Below, piece after piece: positions 1 through 9,262 of a stretch of DNA of 64,000 nt. Position 1 is the stretch's first letter. The number at the start of each line of letters is the position of its first letter. The notes below the pieces were generated by a model. That model ran no database searches. It was not told the origin of the DNA and saw nothing but the letters and a program-made list of their open reading frames with translations. Position numbers and translations under genes: made by a program. This DNA comes from Anaerolineales bacterium (lineage in GTDB: Bacteria; Chloroflexota; Anaerolineae; Anaerolineales; Villigracilaceae), in assembly GCA_030680795.1 (NCBI GenBank), contig JAUXUL010000008.1, positions 28,367 to 92,366 of the forward strand, written 5' to 3'.

Positions 1-2
1 GG

Positions 3-173
3 GGGAAATCGAAAACACAAAAAGCGCAGACAACGCATCAAGTAACCGCGCCCAAGCATCCTGAAAAAATGATCGTTCACAAAAATAAGCTGACAACTTC
101 ATCGCAAATCGAAAATATCCTCGAGCGGGTCAGCGACGGCTTTGTAGCCTTCGATGCTGAGGTGACCGTATGA
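3..173 (+). pseudogene. C-terminal remnant of a PAS-containing sensor, open at the left window edge
   Basis: The frame is open from the first base of the window to a TGA at 171-173. Its last residues (ILERVSDGFVAFDAEVTV) look like the first helix and strand of a PAS domain, but the frame stops after about 18 residues of what is normally a domain of about 100. An internal ATG at 69 would give a 34-residue peptide. The stop overlaps the ATG of the next gene (ATGA at 170-173), so translation could pass from one to the other. The most likely reading is a sensor gene whose C-terminal part was deleted when the downstream HD-GYP gene was joined to it. What lies left of the window is unknown. Confidence 0.5.
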
Positions 174-3100
174 CATCGAAAATGCCTGCCCGCAACGCAA
201 AGTCGACCGCTCGCGCGCTGCCCATCGCCGCCACCTTCCTGGCGATGACAGTGATCTCGTCCGGGGACCTGATCGAGATCATCCCCGTCTTCGCTCCCTT
301 CGTCGCCGGCCCGCTGTTCCCTTTTGCGCACGAGCCGCACGACATTCTGGCAGTGATGCTGGCTCTCTATGTAGCCCACAAACTCACTCCGGCGGTCGGG
401 ACGAGGGCTATGCTGTGGTACCTCGCTCTGCATCTGCCGTACGCTTACCTCACATTCCCGGCGGCACTGCCGGAGTTAGTCCGGATTGCGCTAATAGGGG
501 CAGCCGCTTTCTTTGGCATCTACATCATCTCGTTGCGCAAACGGGCTGAAGATAGACTGCGGCTGCAAGCCACCGCGCTGGACGCAGCCGCCAATGCCGT
601 CTTTATCACCGACCGGCAGGGCATCATCGAGTGGGTCAATCCTGCGTTCAGCCAGATCACGGGCTATACTCTCGAAGAGGCTGTGGGCCGCACGCCGCGG
701 ATCCTCAAGTCCGGGCAATACACCCGCGCGTTCTACAAAACGCTGTGGGACACGATCCTCGCCGGCGAGGTCTGGCAGGCCGAGATGGTCAATCGCCGTC
801 CGGACGGCGGCCTGTTCACCGTCCAGCAGACCATCACCCCGCTGCGAAATGCACAGGGCGAAATCACCCACTTCATCGCCATCCAGCAGGACATCACCGA
901 GCGCAAACAGGCGGAAGCTGCTTTACGCGAAAGCGAGGACCGCTATCGCGATCTGGTGGAGAACAGCCAAGACCTGATCTGTACCCACGACTTGAACGGG
1001 CAAATCCTTTCGTTTAATCCATCGGCAGAAAAAATGTTGGGCTATCCCGTCGAGACCTTGAAGCAGATGAACATCCGCGACATTATTGTTCCGAGTGCAC
1101 GTCCAGTGTTTGAAACATATATTGCCATCCTTAAGCGCCGGGGAAAGGCGCACGGAATCATGCACATCCAGACCGGCAACGGCGAACAGCGTTTCTGGGA
1201 ATATAACAATACACTGCGCACCGAGGGCGTTTCTGTTCCAATCGTGCGCGGCATGGCGCGCGATGTCACCGAGCGCCAGCAAGCCGAAAAGGCGCTGCGC
1301 GCGAGCGAGAAGCGCTTCCGCGCGTTGATCGAGAACGGACGAGACCAAATTACCCTGCTGGCGGCGGATGGCGCCTTGCTGTGGGAAAGCCCATCGGCAG
1401 TCAGCATACTGGGTTACGCGCCGAATCAGTTTGTGGGGCGCAACATCTTCGAGCTCATGCACCCCGACGATCAGGCGTGGACCCGCAACATGTACGCGCA
1501 AGTTGTTCAAACAGCCGGGAGCATTCAGGAGGGTGTCTTTCGCCTGTTACATGCCGATGGTTCCTGGCGCTGGATCGAAGCCACAGCTACCAACCTGCTC
1601 GATGAACCGAGTGTGCAGGCAATTGTGATCAATTATCGCGATATCACCGAGCGCAAGCGCGCAGAAGAAGAACTATATCAGAGCGAAGAAAAATATCGCT
1701 TCCTGTTTGAGCATAACCCTCATCCCATGTGGGCCTATGATTTGAAAACGCTCGCATTTCTGGCCGTCAATGATTCGGCAGTGGAAAAATACGGACACAC
1801 GCGCGAAGAATTCCTGCGCATGACAATCGCCGACATCCGCCCCGTGGAAGATGTGCCCCGCTTGATGGAAGACCTCGCACAGCAACGGCCGGCCCTGCAA
1901 CATGCTGGTGAGTGGCGTCATCGCCTCAAAGACGGAACCATCATTGACGTTGAAATTACGTCCCATACCCTGCGAATGGGTGAACACAACGCGTCCCTGG
2001 TTGTAGCGCAGGATATCACCGAGCGCAAGCGCGCGGAAGAAGAGATTCATCGCCGCGCCGACGAGTTCACATCGCTGTACGAAACCAGCCGCGATATCAA
2101 TTCCCAGCAAGATTTGCAGATGTTGCTCATCGCGATTGTCGAACGCGCCACCAAACTACTCTCTGCGCCGCGAGGTTTGTGTTATCTGTATGATGCTGCA
2201 ACGGATGAACTGGAACTTGTAGTGGAACATGGTTCACTACTCCCGATCGGCGCACGCCTGAAAATGGATGAAGGAGCGGCGGGAGTAGTGATGCGCACGC
2301 GCGAGCCGTTCATTGTAGACAACTACACCGTTTGGGAAGGTCGCGCCGCGCAATATAAAGGAATTGAGATTGCCGCCGTGCTCGAGGTGCCCATGCTTTA
2401 TCACGGCGAAATGATCGGCGTTTTGGGTGTCAGTGAAGTGGGTTCTTCAACGCGCCAATTCTTCGACGCGGATGCGCACCTCCTTTCCCTGTTTGCTTCC
2501 TCAGCCGCCGGTGCAGTCCACAACACGCGCCTGCTCGAAGAGACCGCGCGGCAACTGAGCCGTATGGAGGCACTGCACCACATAGACCTGGCCATCAGCG
2601 CCAGCATGGATTTGCGCGTGACGCTCGATATCATTTTGAAGCATGTCACCACCCAACTGAAAGTAGACGCCGCTGACGTGCTCCTGTTCAACCCGCACAT
2701 GCAAATGCTGGAATACGCCGCCGGATGTGGCTTTCGAAGTCGGGCTGTTGAGCGTACCCGCTTTCGGATAGGGGAGGGCCAGGCCGGTCTGGCCGCGCTC
2801 GAACGCCGCTTGATTCAACACCCCGATTTCGCCGCGAGCGGGAACACCTTCGCACAAGCTGAACTTCTGGCGGCGGAAAACGTAGCCGCCTATTTTGCCC
2901 TGCCTCTTATCTCCAAAGGCGAAGTCAAAGGCGTGTTGGAGGTCTTTCACCGTTCAGTTTTCCACCCAGGATTGGAATGGATCAACTTCTTAGAGACGTT
3001 GGCCGGGCAAGCCGCCATTGCCATTGACAGCGCGCAACTCTTTGAAAACCTGCAAATCTCCAACACGGATCTGATAAACGCGTACGACAGAACCATCGAG

Positions 3101-3652
3101 GGTTGGTCGAACGCGCTCGACCTGCGTGACGAGGAAACTGAGGGACATTCCCAACGTGTGACAGCGCTGACCTTGAAACTCGCCCGCGCATCCGGCATGA
3201 CCGAAGCAGAATTGGTACACGTGCGGCGCGGTGCGCTCCTGCATGACATCGGCAAGATGGGCGTGCCAGATCACATTCTTCTTAAACCGGATAAACTTAC
3301 GGATGAAGAATGGGTTGCCATGCGTAAGCATCCCACTTTTGCGCATGAATTACTCCTGCCGATTGCGTACTTACGCCCCGCTTTAGACATTCCCTACTGT
3401 CACCACGAAAAATGGGACGGCACAGGTTACCCACGCGGTCTGAAAGGCGAGCAAATTCCACTGGCGGCGCGTCTCTTCGCAATTGTAGACGTATGGGATG
3501 CCCTGCGCTCTGACCGTCCCTATCGTCAAGGTTGGCCCAATGAGAAAGCAATCAACCACATCAAATCGCTTTCTGGAACACACTTTGACCCAAAAGCAGT
3601 GGATTTGTTTTTGAATATGGTGCCGGAATTATCCAAAGACCAAGCCGAATGA
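170..3652 (+). CDS. Membrane PAS(x4)-GAF(x2)-HD-GYP cyclic-di-GMP phosphodiesterase
   Basis: 1160 residues. Hydrophobic segments at about 15-115 form an N-terminal membrane region. Four PAS domains follow at about 128-250, 254-375, 380-500 and 505-630, each ending in the typical DITER motif, then two GAF domains at about 648-790 and 800-955. The C-terminal HD-GYP domain (about 975-1155) keeps HDIGK near residue 1025 and HHEKWDGTGYP near 1078, so it should be catalytically competent. HD-GYP proteins hydrolyse c-di-GMP to pGpG or GMP. The PAS/GAF tandem suggests several signals (small ligands, redox or cyclic nucleotides) are integrated. A GAGGTG ribosome site at 159-164 supports this start. 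The gene overlaps its neighbours on both sides by ATGA, suggesting one transcript with tsaC. Confidence 0.93.
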   Translation: MTSKMPARNAKSTARALPIAATFLAMTVISSGDLIEIIPVFAPFVAGPLFPFAHEPHDILAVMLALYVAHKLTPAVGTRAMLWYLALHLPYAYLTFPAALPELVRIALIGAAAFFGIYIISLRKRAEDRLRLQATALDAAANAVFITDRQGIIEWVNPAFSQITGYTLEEAVGRTPRILKSGQYTRAFYKTLWDTILAGEVWQAEMVNRRPDGGLFTVQQTITPLRNAQGEITHFIAIQQDITERKQAEAALRESEDRYRDLVENSQDLICTHDLNGQILSFNPSAEKMLGYPVETLKQMNIRDIIVPSARPVFETYIAILKRRGKAHGIMHIQTGNGEQRFWEYNNTLRTEGVSVPIVRGMARDVTERQQAEKALRASEKRFRALIENGRDQITLLAADGALLWESPSAVSILGYAPNQFVGRNIFELMHPDDQAWTRNMYAQVVQTAGSIQEGVFRLLHADGSWRWIEATATNLLDEPSVQAIVINYRDITERKRAEEELYQSEEKYRFLFEHNPHPMWAYDLKTLAFLAVNDSAVEKYGHTREEFLRMTIADIRPVEDVPRLMEDLAQQRPALQHAGEWRHRLKDGTIIDVEITSHTLRMGEHNASLVVAQDITERKRAEEEIHRRADEFTSLYETSRDINSQQDLQMLLIAIVERATKLLSAPRGLCYLYDAATDELELVVEHGSLLPIGARLKMDEGAAGVVMRTREPFIVDNYTVWEGRAAQYKGIEIAAVLEVPMLYHGEMIGVLGVSEVGSSTRQFFDADAHLLSLFASSAAGAVHNTRLLEETARQLSRMEALHHIDLAISASMDLRVTLDIILKHVTTQLKVDAADVLLFNPHMQMLEYAAGCGFRSRAVERTRFRIGEGQAGLAALERRLIQHPDFAASGNTFAQAELLAAENVAAYFALPLISKGEVKGVLEVFHRSVFHPGLEWINFLETLAGQAAIAIDSAQLFENLQISNTDLINAYDRTIEGWSNALDLRDEETEGHSQRVTALTLKLARASGMTEAELVHVRRGALLHDIGKMGVPDHILLKPDKLTDEEWVAMRKHPTFAHELLLPIAYLRPALDIPYCHHEKWDGTGYPRGLKGEQIPLAARLFAIVDVWDALRSDRPYRQGWPNEKAINHIKSLSGTHFDPKAVDLFLNMVPELSKDQAE

Positions 3653-4266
3653 AAACGAAGGTTCTCCCCGCCAATCATTCAGAAGCGCTGCCCTCCGCCC
3701 TGAAAATCCTGCGCGCCGGCGGGTTGGTCGCTTTTCCCACCGATACCGTCTACGGACTCGGCGCGCTTGCATTTGATAATGCTGCCATCGAAAGCATTTA
3801 CAAGGCAAAAGATCGTCCCGTTGAAAAAGCCATTCCCATTTTGATCGGAGATTTGAGCGACCTCGATAAAGTTGCAGACGACATCTCAAACATGGCGCTC
3901 CGTTTCGCCGCCCGCTTCTGGCCCGGACCTCTCACCTGCATTCTCCCCAAGAAGCAGACTCTCCCACCAGCCGTTTCTGCCACTGCCACCGTCGCTGTCC
4001 GCATTCCAGACCATCCCGATGCCCGCGCTTTACTACGCATCGCTGGCCCCATGGCAGTGACTTCAGCAAACATCTCCGGGCAGACAAACCCCTCCACTGC
4101 GCAGGAAGTGTACAACCAACTCCACGGGCGCATCCCACTCATTCTGGATGGCGGCAGGACGTCGGGCGGAGTGCCATCCACATTGGTGGATTGCACAGGG
4201 AACGACCCCATCGTTCTGCGCGAAGGACCCATATCATTAACAAAACTTTTATCGGCCATTGAATAA
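3649..4266 (+). CDS. tsaC: L-threonylcarbamoyladenylate synthase (TsaC/YrdC, short form)
   Basis: 205 residues, essentially one YrdC domain without the C-terminal Sua5 domain. The segments FPTDTVYGLG, KAKDRPVEKAIPI and PGPLTCILPK are typical of YrdC-family nucleotide-binding sites. The enzyme makes threonylcarbamoyl-AMP from threonine, bicarbonate and ATP, the first step of t6A37 modification of tRNAs that read ANN codons. The ATG overlaps the TGA of the HD-GYP gene, so the two are probably co-translated. The next gene, tsaD, performs the second step of the same pathway and lies convergently across a shared terminator, so the pair is linked functionally but not in one operon. Confidence 0.93.
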   Translation: MKTKVLPANHSEALPSALKILRAGGLVAFPTDTVYGLGALAFDNAAIESIYKAKDRPVEKAIPILIGDLSDLDKVADDISNMALRFAARFWPGPLTCILPKKQTLPPAVSATATVAVRIPDHPDARALLRIAGPMAVTSANISGQTNPSTAQEVYNQLHGRIPLILDGGRTSGGVPSTLVDCTGNDPIVLREGPISLTKLLSAIE

Positions 4267-4393
4267 TTCACCTTAGGAACTGTAAGTAAATAACCTCCCT
4301 CCATATAAATATTCTCATCCAACGTTTATATTATGCTCAGGTTATTTTTATGTCCATACATATAATTGGAATTACATTCTCCCTTAATCAAAC

Positions 4394-4421
4394 CGCCGTT
4401 GACTTGGGCAAGTCAGCGGCG
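4394..4421. terminator. Bidirectional intrinsic terminator between tsaC and tsaD
   Basis: A 13-bp hairpin arm CGCCGTTGACTTG is followed by GG and the near-perfect complement CAAGTCAGCGGCG. It is flanked on the plus side by ATTTGATTTT and on the minus side by the mirror TTTGATTAAG, so it can end transcripts from both converging genes. Confidence 0.85.
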
Positions 4422-4465
4422 ATTTGATTTTAAGGGATAAGTATGGGCAGGTACACAGCACCCAC

Positions 4466-5515
4466 CTATGAAAGCGGCCAGGTCGGCAGAACATCCATCT
4501 CCAACCCGGAGACATGTCCGAGGGCATAGCGCTGGTATCCGGCCGCTGCGATCATGGCGGCATTATCCGTGCATAAAGATAACGGGGGAATATGGACGGG
4601 AAATTCCGTCTGTGCTTTGAATATCTGGCGCAATGGACGATTGGCAGAGACTCCGCCCGCGACCAGGATTTCTTTCGCGCCAAATTCACGCGCGGCATTG
4701 ATCGTTTTCTTGAACAGCACATCTATCACAGCCTGTTGGAAGGAAGCAGCCAGGTCGGGGATCGGCAGGGAAATGCTTTTCTTCCGCAATTCGCGTACTT
4801 CATACAATACAGATGTTTTCAACCCGCTGAATGAAAAATCCCATGTGCCTTCGAGCCATGCGCGCGGAAAGTGGAATCGATTCGAGTCACCTCCTTCTGC
4901 GGTTTTTTGAATGGCAGGCCCGCCGGGGTAGCCAAGCTCCAACAGGCGGGCAACTTTGTCGAAAGCTTCACCAGCCGCATCGTCCAGTGTGGAACCGAGC
5001 CGTTTGTACGTCAAATGATCGGTCATGAGATTCAGTTCGGTATGTCCGCCAGAGACGAGCAAAGCCATCAAAGGGAATTGCGGCTCAGGTGGGACAGGTT
5101 CTCCCGCATCGCCCCGCCGTACGGGACTGTCGTAAACCCATGCCGAATAAATGTGTCCTTCGAGATGATTAACGCCAACGAGCGGCAGACCCGAGCCGAG
5201 CGCAAGTCCCTTGGCCATGTTCATACCCACAACCAACGACCCAGCCAAACCAGGACCTTGCGTGACGGCCAGCGCGTCAATATCTTTAAGCGTGAGATGC
5301 GCCTGCACAAGCGCCTGCGCAACAACCGGTGTTATGCTCAAGACATGCTGGCGTGAAGCTACCTCAGGAAAGACGCCGCCGTAACGGGCATGGATTTCCA
5401 TTTGCGAGGCAACCACAGAGGAAAGAAGAGTGCGTCCGTTTTCAATAATGGCACAAGCGGTTTCATCGCAGGAGGTTTCAACGGCGAGGATGCGGGCGGG
5501 TTTGAGGTCAGTCAT
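4466..5515 (-). CDS. tsaD: tRNA N6-threonylcarbamoyltransferase TsaD
   Basis: 349 residues, full length for the TsaD/Kae1/Gcp family. It starts with the ASKHA-type ILAVETSCDETACAI segment, keeps the metal-binding HLEGH motif (His117, His121) and has LVSGGHTEL and GGVSANRPLR in the expected places. TsaD transfers the threonylcarbamoyl group from TC-AMP to A37 of tRNA, working with TsaB and TsaE, neither of which is seen in this window. The ribosome-binding site is weak (no clear GGAGG). The gene converges with tsaC and is separated from the upstream M24 peptidase by about 100 bases carrying a small CAGTT-type repeat. Confidence 0.95.
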   Translation of the reverse strand: MTDLKPARILAVETSCDETACAIIENGRTLLSSVVASQMEIHARYGGVFPEVASRQHVLSITPVVAQALVQAHLTLKDIDALAVTQGPGLAGSLVVGMNMAKGLALGSGLPLVGVNHLEGHIYSAWVYDSPVRRGDAGEPVPPEPQFPLMALLVSGGHTELNLMTDHLTYKRLGSTLDDAAGEAFDKVARLLELGYPGGPAIQKTAEGGDSNRFHFPRAWLEGTWDFSFSGLKTSVLYEVRELRKKSISLPIPDLAASFQQAVIDVLFKKTINAAREFGAKEILVAGGVSANRPLRQIFKAQTEFPVHIPPLSLCTDNAAMIAAAGYQRYALGHVSGLEMDVLPTWPLS

Positions 5516-5612
5516 TGGGTTCCAGTTGTCAGTTATCAGTTAAGAGACAGTGCGCGGACTTCAGTTCGCTTTGCCTGCAAAATAGCGGACTGAAGGCTTC
5601 ATTCCGTAGCTC

Positions 5613-6866
5613 TTATTCTTTCTTCCACTTCTTCATTGGCAGAACAAAATCGTATGGATATTCAGCAAGTTTTTCAATGGTTCCATTTGGGTTAACCCAA
5701 AGCGTATCTTCGATGCGGAAGCCCATGCCTTTTTCAGGATAATACAAACCAGGCTCCGAAGTGATCACCACACCGGGCCTAAGCCGTTGGTCATCTCCCG
5801 AGGTAAAACTGCTGAACGGTCTTTCATGAATATTTAATCCAACACCGTGGCCGAGGCTGTGGACATAGCCCTCCACGGGCGCTTTTGTATTGAGCGGCGT
5901 CTGGTGTCCCTTAGATTCAAAATATTCACAGGTCATTTGATGGTAATGTTTGAAGGGCGTGTTCAAGTCAAAATTATCCATCAACTTTTCGTAAATATCC
6001 CTGACCTGATCGTACAGTTCCTGAGCCTCTGGAGTGGCATATCCCAAACTCCAGGTGCGCGTGAAATCGTAATAATAACCACCGCCCGCCTCGGCAGGAT
6101 AAATATCAAACACAATAGTCTGACCAAGTTTCATTAGATCTGTGGGGTTGCCTGCGGAATGCGGCACGCCCGCATCTCGTCCGATCGCAAAAATAAAACC
6201 AGAGGGCAATTCCGCGCCCTGCTCCGAAACCCATAAACGAATCCTGGAATGCACCTCCCCCACAGTTAGCGGACTGCCATCTTCTTTCAATAAGACTTCA
6301 TCCGCGCGGACATCACAAGCTGTAAGATACTCACGTACTTTGCTAACCACAGATGTCGTCACCTGACCCATTTTGCGGATACGCGCAACTTCATTTTCAT
6401 CCTTTGTTTCCATCGCGCGCATAAAAAGAGAATCCTCACGGGCTTCACCCACGAATTCGATTTCAGGCATTAGTTTTTGCAGGAAGGCTAACATCCCAAA
6501 TACCGCGCTCACGTCATACGTGCCGTAGAGGCCGACGCGTCCCTTCGTAACTCCCACTTCTGCAAACATCAATTGACTGCGCATCGCGCCGGCCAGCAGA
6601 AGATTTCCATCCGCTTTTTTCAAAAGCGCTTCGTAATCGTATTTGCTGTAGGGGATCAACTTCAACCCACTTTTGGCGGCTTCATCACGTTCCATGTCAT
6701 TATGGAAATATGCCGCCTGCACGCCGCGTTTTTTGATCACGGTGGCATGGCTGACGTGCCCGCCGCCTGTCAAATAATACATGGGCGGGTTATGTCCGGC
6801 ATTCCCAAACACAACAATTGCATCAAAATTGCGGGATTTCATAATGACATCGAACTCTGATTTCAT
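5613..6866 (-). CDS. M24-family metallopeptidase (Xaa-Pro aminopeptidase-like)
   Basis: 417 residues: an N-terminal creatinase-type domain (about 1-165) and a C-terminal pita-bread M24 domain. The five metal ligands appear in order in FDIYPAE, YYYDFTRTW, LGHGVGL, SEPGLY and RIEDT, so a dinuclear metal site should form. Family members are Xaa-Pro aminopeptidases, prolidases or creatinases; the exact substrate cannot be told from sequence. The start is supported by AAGGAGAAGCA directly upstream of the ATG at 6866. The gene follows the GxxExxY gene on the same strand, with a short intergenic stretch rich in ACGCGAAT-like repeats. Confidence 0.9.
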   Translation of the reverse strand: MKSEFDVIMKSRNFDAIVVFGNAGHNPPMYYLTGGGHVSHATVIKKRGVQAAYFHNDMERDEAAKSGLKLIPYSKYDYEALLKKADGNLLLAGAMRSQLMFAEVGVTKGRVGLYGTYDVSAVFGMLAFLQKLMPEIEFVGEAREDSLFMRAMETKDENEVARIRKMGQVTTSVVSKVREYLTACDVRADEVLLKEDGSPLTVGEVHSRIRLWVSEQGAELPSGFIFAIGRDAGVPHSAGNPTDLMKLGQTIVFDIYPAEAGGGYYYDFTRTWSLGYATPEAQELYDQVRDIYEKLMDNFDLNTPFKHYHQMTCEYFESKGHQTPLNTKAPVEGYVHSLGHGVGLNIHERPFSSFTSGDDQRLRPGVVITSEPGLYYPEKGMGFRIEDTLWVNPNGTIEKLAEYPYDFVLPMKKWKKE

Positions 6867-6934
6867 TGCTTCTCCTTTTTAACGCAAAAGTCTTTAACGC
6901 GAATGTCTCGAATGAACAAATGGCGCGAATGTTT

Positions 6935-7387
6935 TCAATCGTTTTGAAGAGGATTACGGGGCCGCGGAATGCGTGACGGAAAATTGGCCATTCCTTTTTT
7001 ATAAACCACGCGGCTGGATTGGACTCGCGCTGCGCCAAAATTGATAACAATCGCCAATTCAAGACCTGTTGCTTTCAAATAGGATAATGCCTGCTGCTCA
7101 TAAATTTTTGCAATTTCGCTCACGGCTTTGTATTCAAGAATTACACGTCCATGTGCCACATTGTCAAGGATAAATTCGCCAATCGGTTCATCCTTGTAAA
7201 ATACTTTGACCCGTTTTTGCCGTTCCAGATCGACCCCCCGTCTTGCAAGTTCACGGTTCATGGCTTCTTCATAAATCGCCTCGGGAAAACCTGGACCAAG
7301 AGCATTATGCACCTCAAACGCTGCTTGCATAACGAGATATGATAATTCTTTTTCAACAATATAAATCTCAGACATCTCAGTACCCAT
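6935..7387 (-). CDS. GxxExxY protein (PD-(D/E)XK-like fold)
   Basis: 150 residues with the family signature GFPEAIYEEA (GxxExxY) near residue 34, preceded by AAFEVHNALGPG. The family is classed with PD-(D/E)XK nuclease-like folds, but its function is not established. It is typically found as scattered accessory genes between unrelated genes, as here between selA and an M24 peptidase. A second in-frame ATG at 7375 (MSEIYIVEK) is as likely a start. The flanks at 6881-6930 and 7385-7425 both contain similar TTCGCG/AACGCGAAT stretches, which suggests the gene travels with short repeats. Confidence 0.85.
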   Translation of the reverse strand: MGTEMSEIYIVEKELSYLVMQAAFEVHNALGPGFPEAIYEEAMNRELARRGVDLERQKRVKVFYKDEPIGEFILDNVAHGRVILEYKAVSEIAKIYEQQALSYLKATGLELAIVINFGAARVQSSRVVYKKGMANFPSRIPRPRNPLQND

Positions 7388-7418
7388 TCGCTTTATTCGA
7401 AAATTCGCGTAATTCGAG

Positions 7419-8780
7419 TTAAAGCTCGCGGATTACGTTTTTTATCCCAACTAACAGCGCGCCTTCCTGTTCCGGCAGGACAGTGCGCGGGTCGAGCAAT
7501 ACTTTATCATTTTCCGTGCGCGCGATCACGGGCGGGTTATTTTTTCGCAAGCCGTGTAAAAACTTTTCTGCAGATCTCACTTCGAGTGACAGTAGAAAGG
7601 TCGGCATGGACTCGCCTGGGAGGGATCCGCCGCCGACTGTGGATTCACCCGCCACAACCTCGCCCTGACCCAACTCCGCCGCCCACGCTTCCGCCCGACC
7701 CCGAACCTGCTTCAGCGTCAGGGACATCATCCTCACGATCGGCACTTCACGCTCCGCTTCGTCCTTGAGGTAATGCAAGAGCGTGGCAGAAAGCCCAGCC
7801 AAACAGGCCTTATCCGCGCGGACTGCCCTTGCGAGTGGATGCTTCTTGATCTTTGCGATCAAATCCGCCCTGCCAATGATGATGCCGGCCTGCGGACCGC
7901 CAAGCAGTTTATCACCGGAGAAGCAAACAATATCAACTCCCGCCTGCATGGACTCCTGTACAGTGGGTTCATGCGTGAGCCCGTATTTGGCCGTGTCGTA
8001 TAACGCGCCAGAGCCGAGGTCATCTACAACGGGCACCTCAAATCCATGCGCGGCTGTGACAATATCCTTCAACTCAGGTTCTTCTGTAAAACCGACCAGT
8101 TTGAAATTAGAGCGATGTGCGTGCATGACAAGGCCAGCCGCTTCAATCAGGGCTTCTTCATAGTCTGATATGTGAACTTTGTTGGTTGTGCCCACTTCCA
8201 CCAGTTTTGCGCCTGATTGCTTCATTACATCAGGCACGCGGAATCCGCCGCCGATCTCCACAAGTTGAGAGCGGGAAATAACCACCCGCTTTTTATTTGC
8301 CAATGCCGATAAAACCAACAATACAGCCGCGGCATTGTTATTGACAATGACCGCTGATTCTGCACCCGTCAATTTTTGTAAAAGAGATTCAGCGTGAATT
8401 AATCGTGAGCCGCGCTGGCCTTTTTCAAGGTCGTATTCAAGCGTGGAATAGCCGCGTGAAACCACGTCCATGGCGTGGATGGCAGCGTTGCTCATGGGGG
8501 CGCGTCCCAGGTTGGTATGCAGGATCACGCCCGAAGCGTTGATAACTTGGACCAGAGTCGGTTTTGTCCACGCGGTTAAGCTGGATTCTGTTTGGGCGAG
8601 GATCAAATCTGTTAATGGCAGAGCAGTTAGCCCTCCAGATTTGAAGCGGGCCCTGGTCTCATCCAAAACAAAGCGGATGGCGTCCAGAGTCAAAGGTCTG
8701 CCGAATCTCGCAATTAAATGGGCGGCAGTTTTGGTTTGTAGAATTTGTTCCACGGAGGGAAGGTTACGGAGAGTCATCAT
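7419..8780 (-). CDS. selA: L-seryl-tRNA(Sec) selenium transferase SelA
   Basis: 453 residues, normal length. It is a PLP enzyme of fold type I with the N-terminal domain LPSVEQILQTKTAAHLI, a glycine-rich VINASGVILHTNLGRAP segment and the PLP lysine in SGDKLLGGPQAG near residue 291. SelA converts Ser-tRNA(Sec) to Sec-tRNA(Sec) using selenophosphate made by SelD. The gene overlaps the upstream membrane-protein gene by about 17 bases, so the two are co-transcribed. selB lies 29 kb away instead of adjacent, and neither selD nor the selC tRNA was found in this window. A selenoprotein at 53355-53837 gives the pathway a local substrate. Confidence 0.96.
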   Translation of the reverse strand: MMTLRNLPSVEQILQTKTAAHLIARFGRPLTLDAIRFVLDETRARFKSGGLTALPLTDLILAQTESSLTAWTKPTLVQVINASGVILHTNLGRAPMSNAAIHAMDVVSRGYSTLEYDLEKGQRGSRLIHAESLLQKLTGAESAVIVNNNAAAVLLVLSALANKKRVVISRSQLVEIGGGFRVPDVMKQSGAKLVEVGTTNKVHISDYEEALIEAAGLVMHAHRSNFKLVGFTEEPELKDIVTAAHGFEVPVVDDLGSGALYDTAKYGLTHEPTVQESMQAGVDIVCFSGDKLLGGPQAGIIIGRADLIAKIKKHPLARAVRADKACLAGLSATLLHYLKDEAEREVPIVRMMSLTLKQVRGRAEAWAAELGQGEVVAGESTVGGGSLPGESMPTFLLSLEVRSAEKFLHGLRKNNPPVIARTENDKVLLDPRTVLPEQEGALLVGIKNVIREL

Positions 8781-9180
8781 CTGTAAAGTCAGGCAGACGG
8801 CGGTTTGCTTTTTCGCGAATGCGGATGAAATACTCCGCCGCGATCAGCCCGCCCGCCAGACCGAGGATCACATAAAGGGTAACGAGTCGCCCAAGTTGAA
8901 GCCAGGCCAGCGCTGCGCCGTAGACACCCACCCACAATGCCTGCCGCACAATGACATTTGATTCTGAGGGTGGTTCAGCTGGAAACCGGCGATGCAGGAA
9001 ATATACGATGGGCAAGGCAATGCCTGTGAGCGCCATGATCACGAATACGAAAAATCCCCAGCGCGCCCAGACAAAGGGTAATGAAAGATAAAGGACAGTG
9101 AACAACCCGCCCCAGCCGATGAGAATGAGCATGATCGTGGAGGCAAGGTAATTATGAAAGGTGTTTTGCTGCGAATCCAT
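8764..9180 (-). CDS. Small integral membrane protein of unknown function
   Basis: 138 residues from the ATG at 9180 (MDSQQNTFHN). Four hydrophobic segments are visible: IMLILIGWGGLFTVLYL, FFVFVIMALTGIALPIVYF, ALWVGVYGAALAWL and VTLYVILGLAGGLIAAEYF. I do not recognise the family. A perfect TATAAT lies at 9188-9193, only 7 nt before this ATG, which suggests a leaderless mRNA and argues against the longer open frame that extends upstream to 9291. The 3' end overlaps the start of selA, so this promoter probably also drives selA. Confidence 0.7.
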   Translation of the reverse strand: MDSQQNTFHNYLASTIMLILIGWGGLFTVLYLSLPFVWARWGFFVFVIMALTGIALPIVYFLHRRFPAEPPSESNVIVRQALWVGVYGAALAWLQLGRLVTLYVILGLAGGLIAAEYFIRIREKANRRLPDFTDDDSP

Positions 9181-9187
9181 GACATGA

Positions 9188-9193
9188 ATTATA
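9188..9193 (-). promoter_or_regulatory. -10 box for leaderless membrane protein-selA transcript
   Basis: TATAAT on the minus strand, 7 nt upstream of the ATG at 9180. Transcription would begin at or next to the A of the start codon, leaving no room for a ribosome-binding site. Confidence 0.6.
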
Positions 9194-9262
9194 CTGTGGA
9201 AAGGGATGAAGGCTGAATGATGAATGATGAAGGTTAAAGTTGGAAATTGAAGGAGGCAGGAG

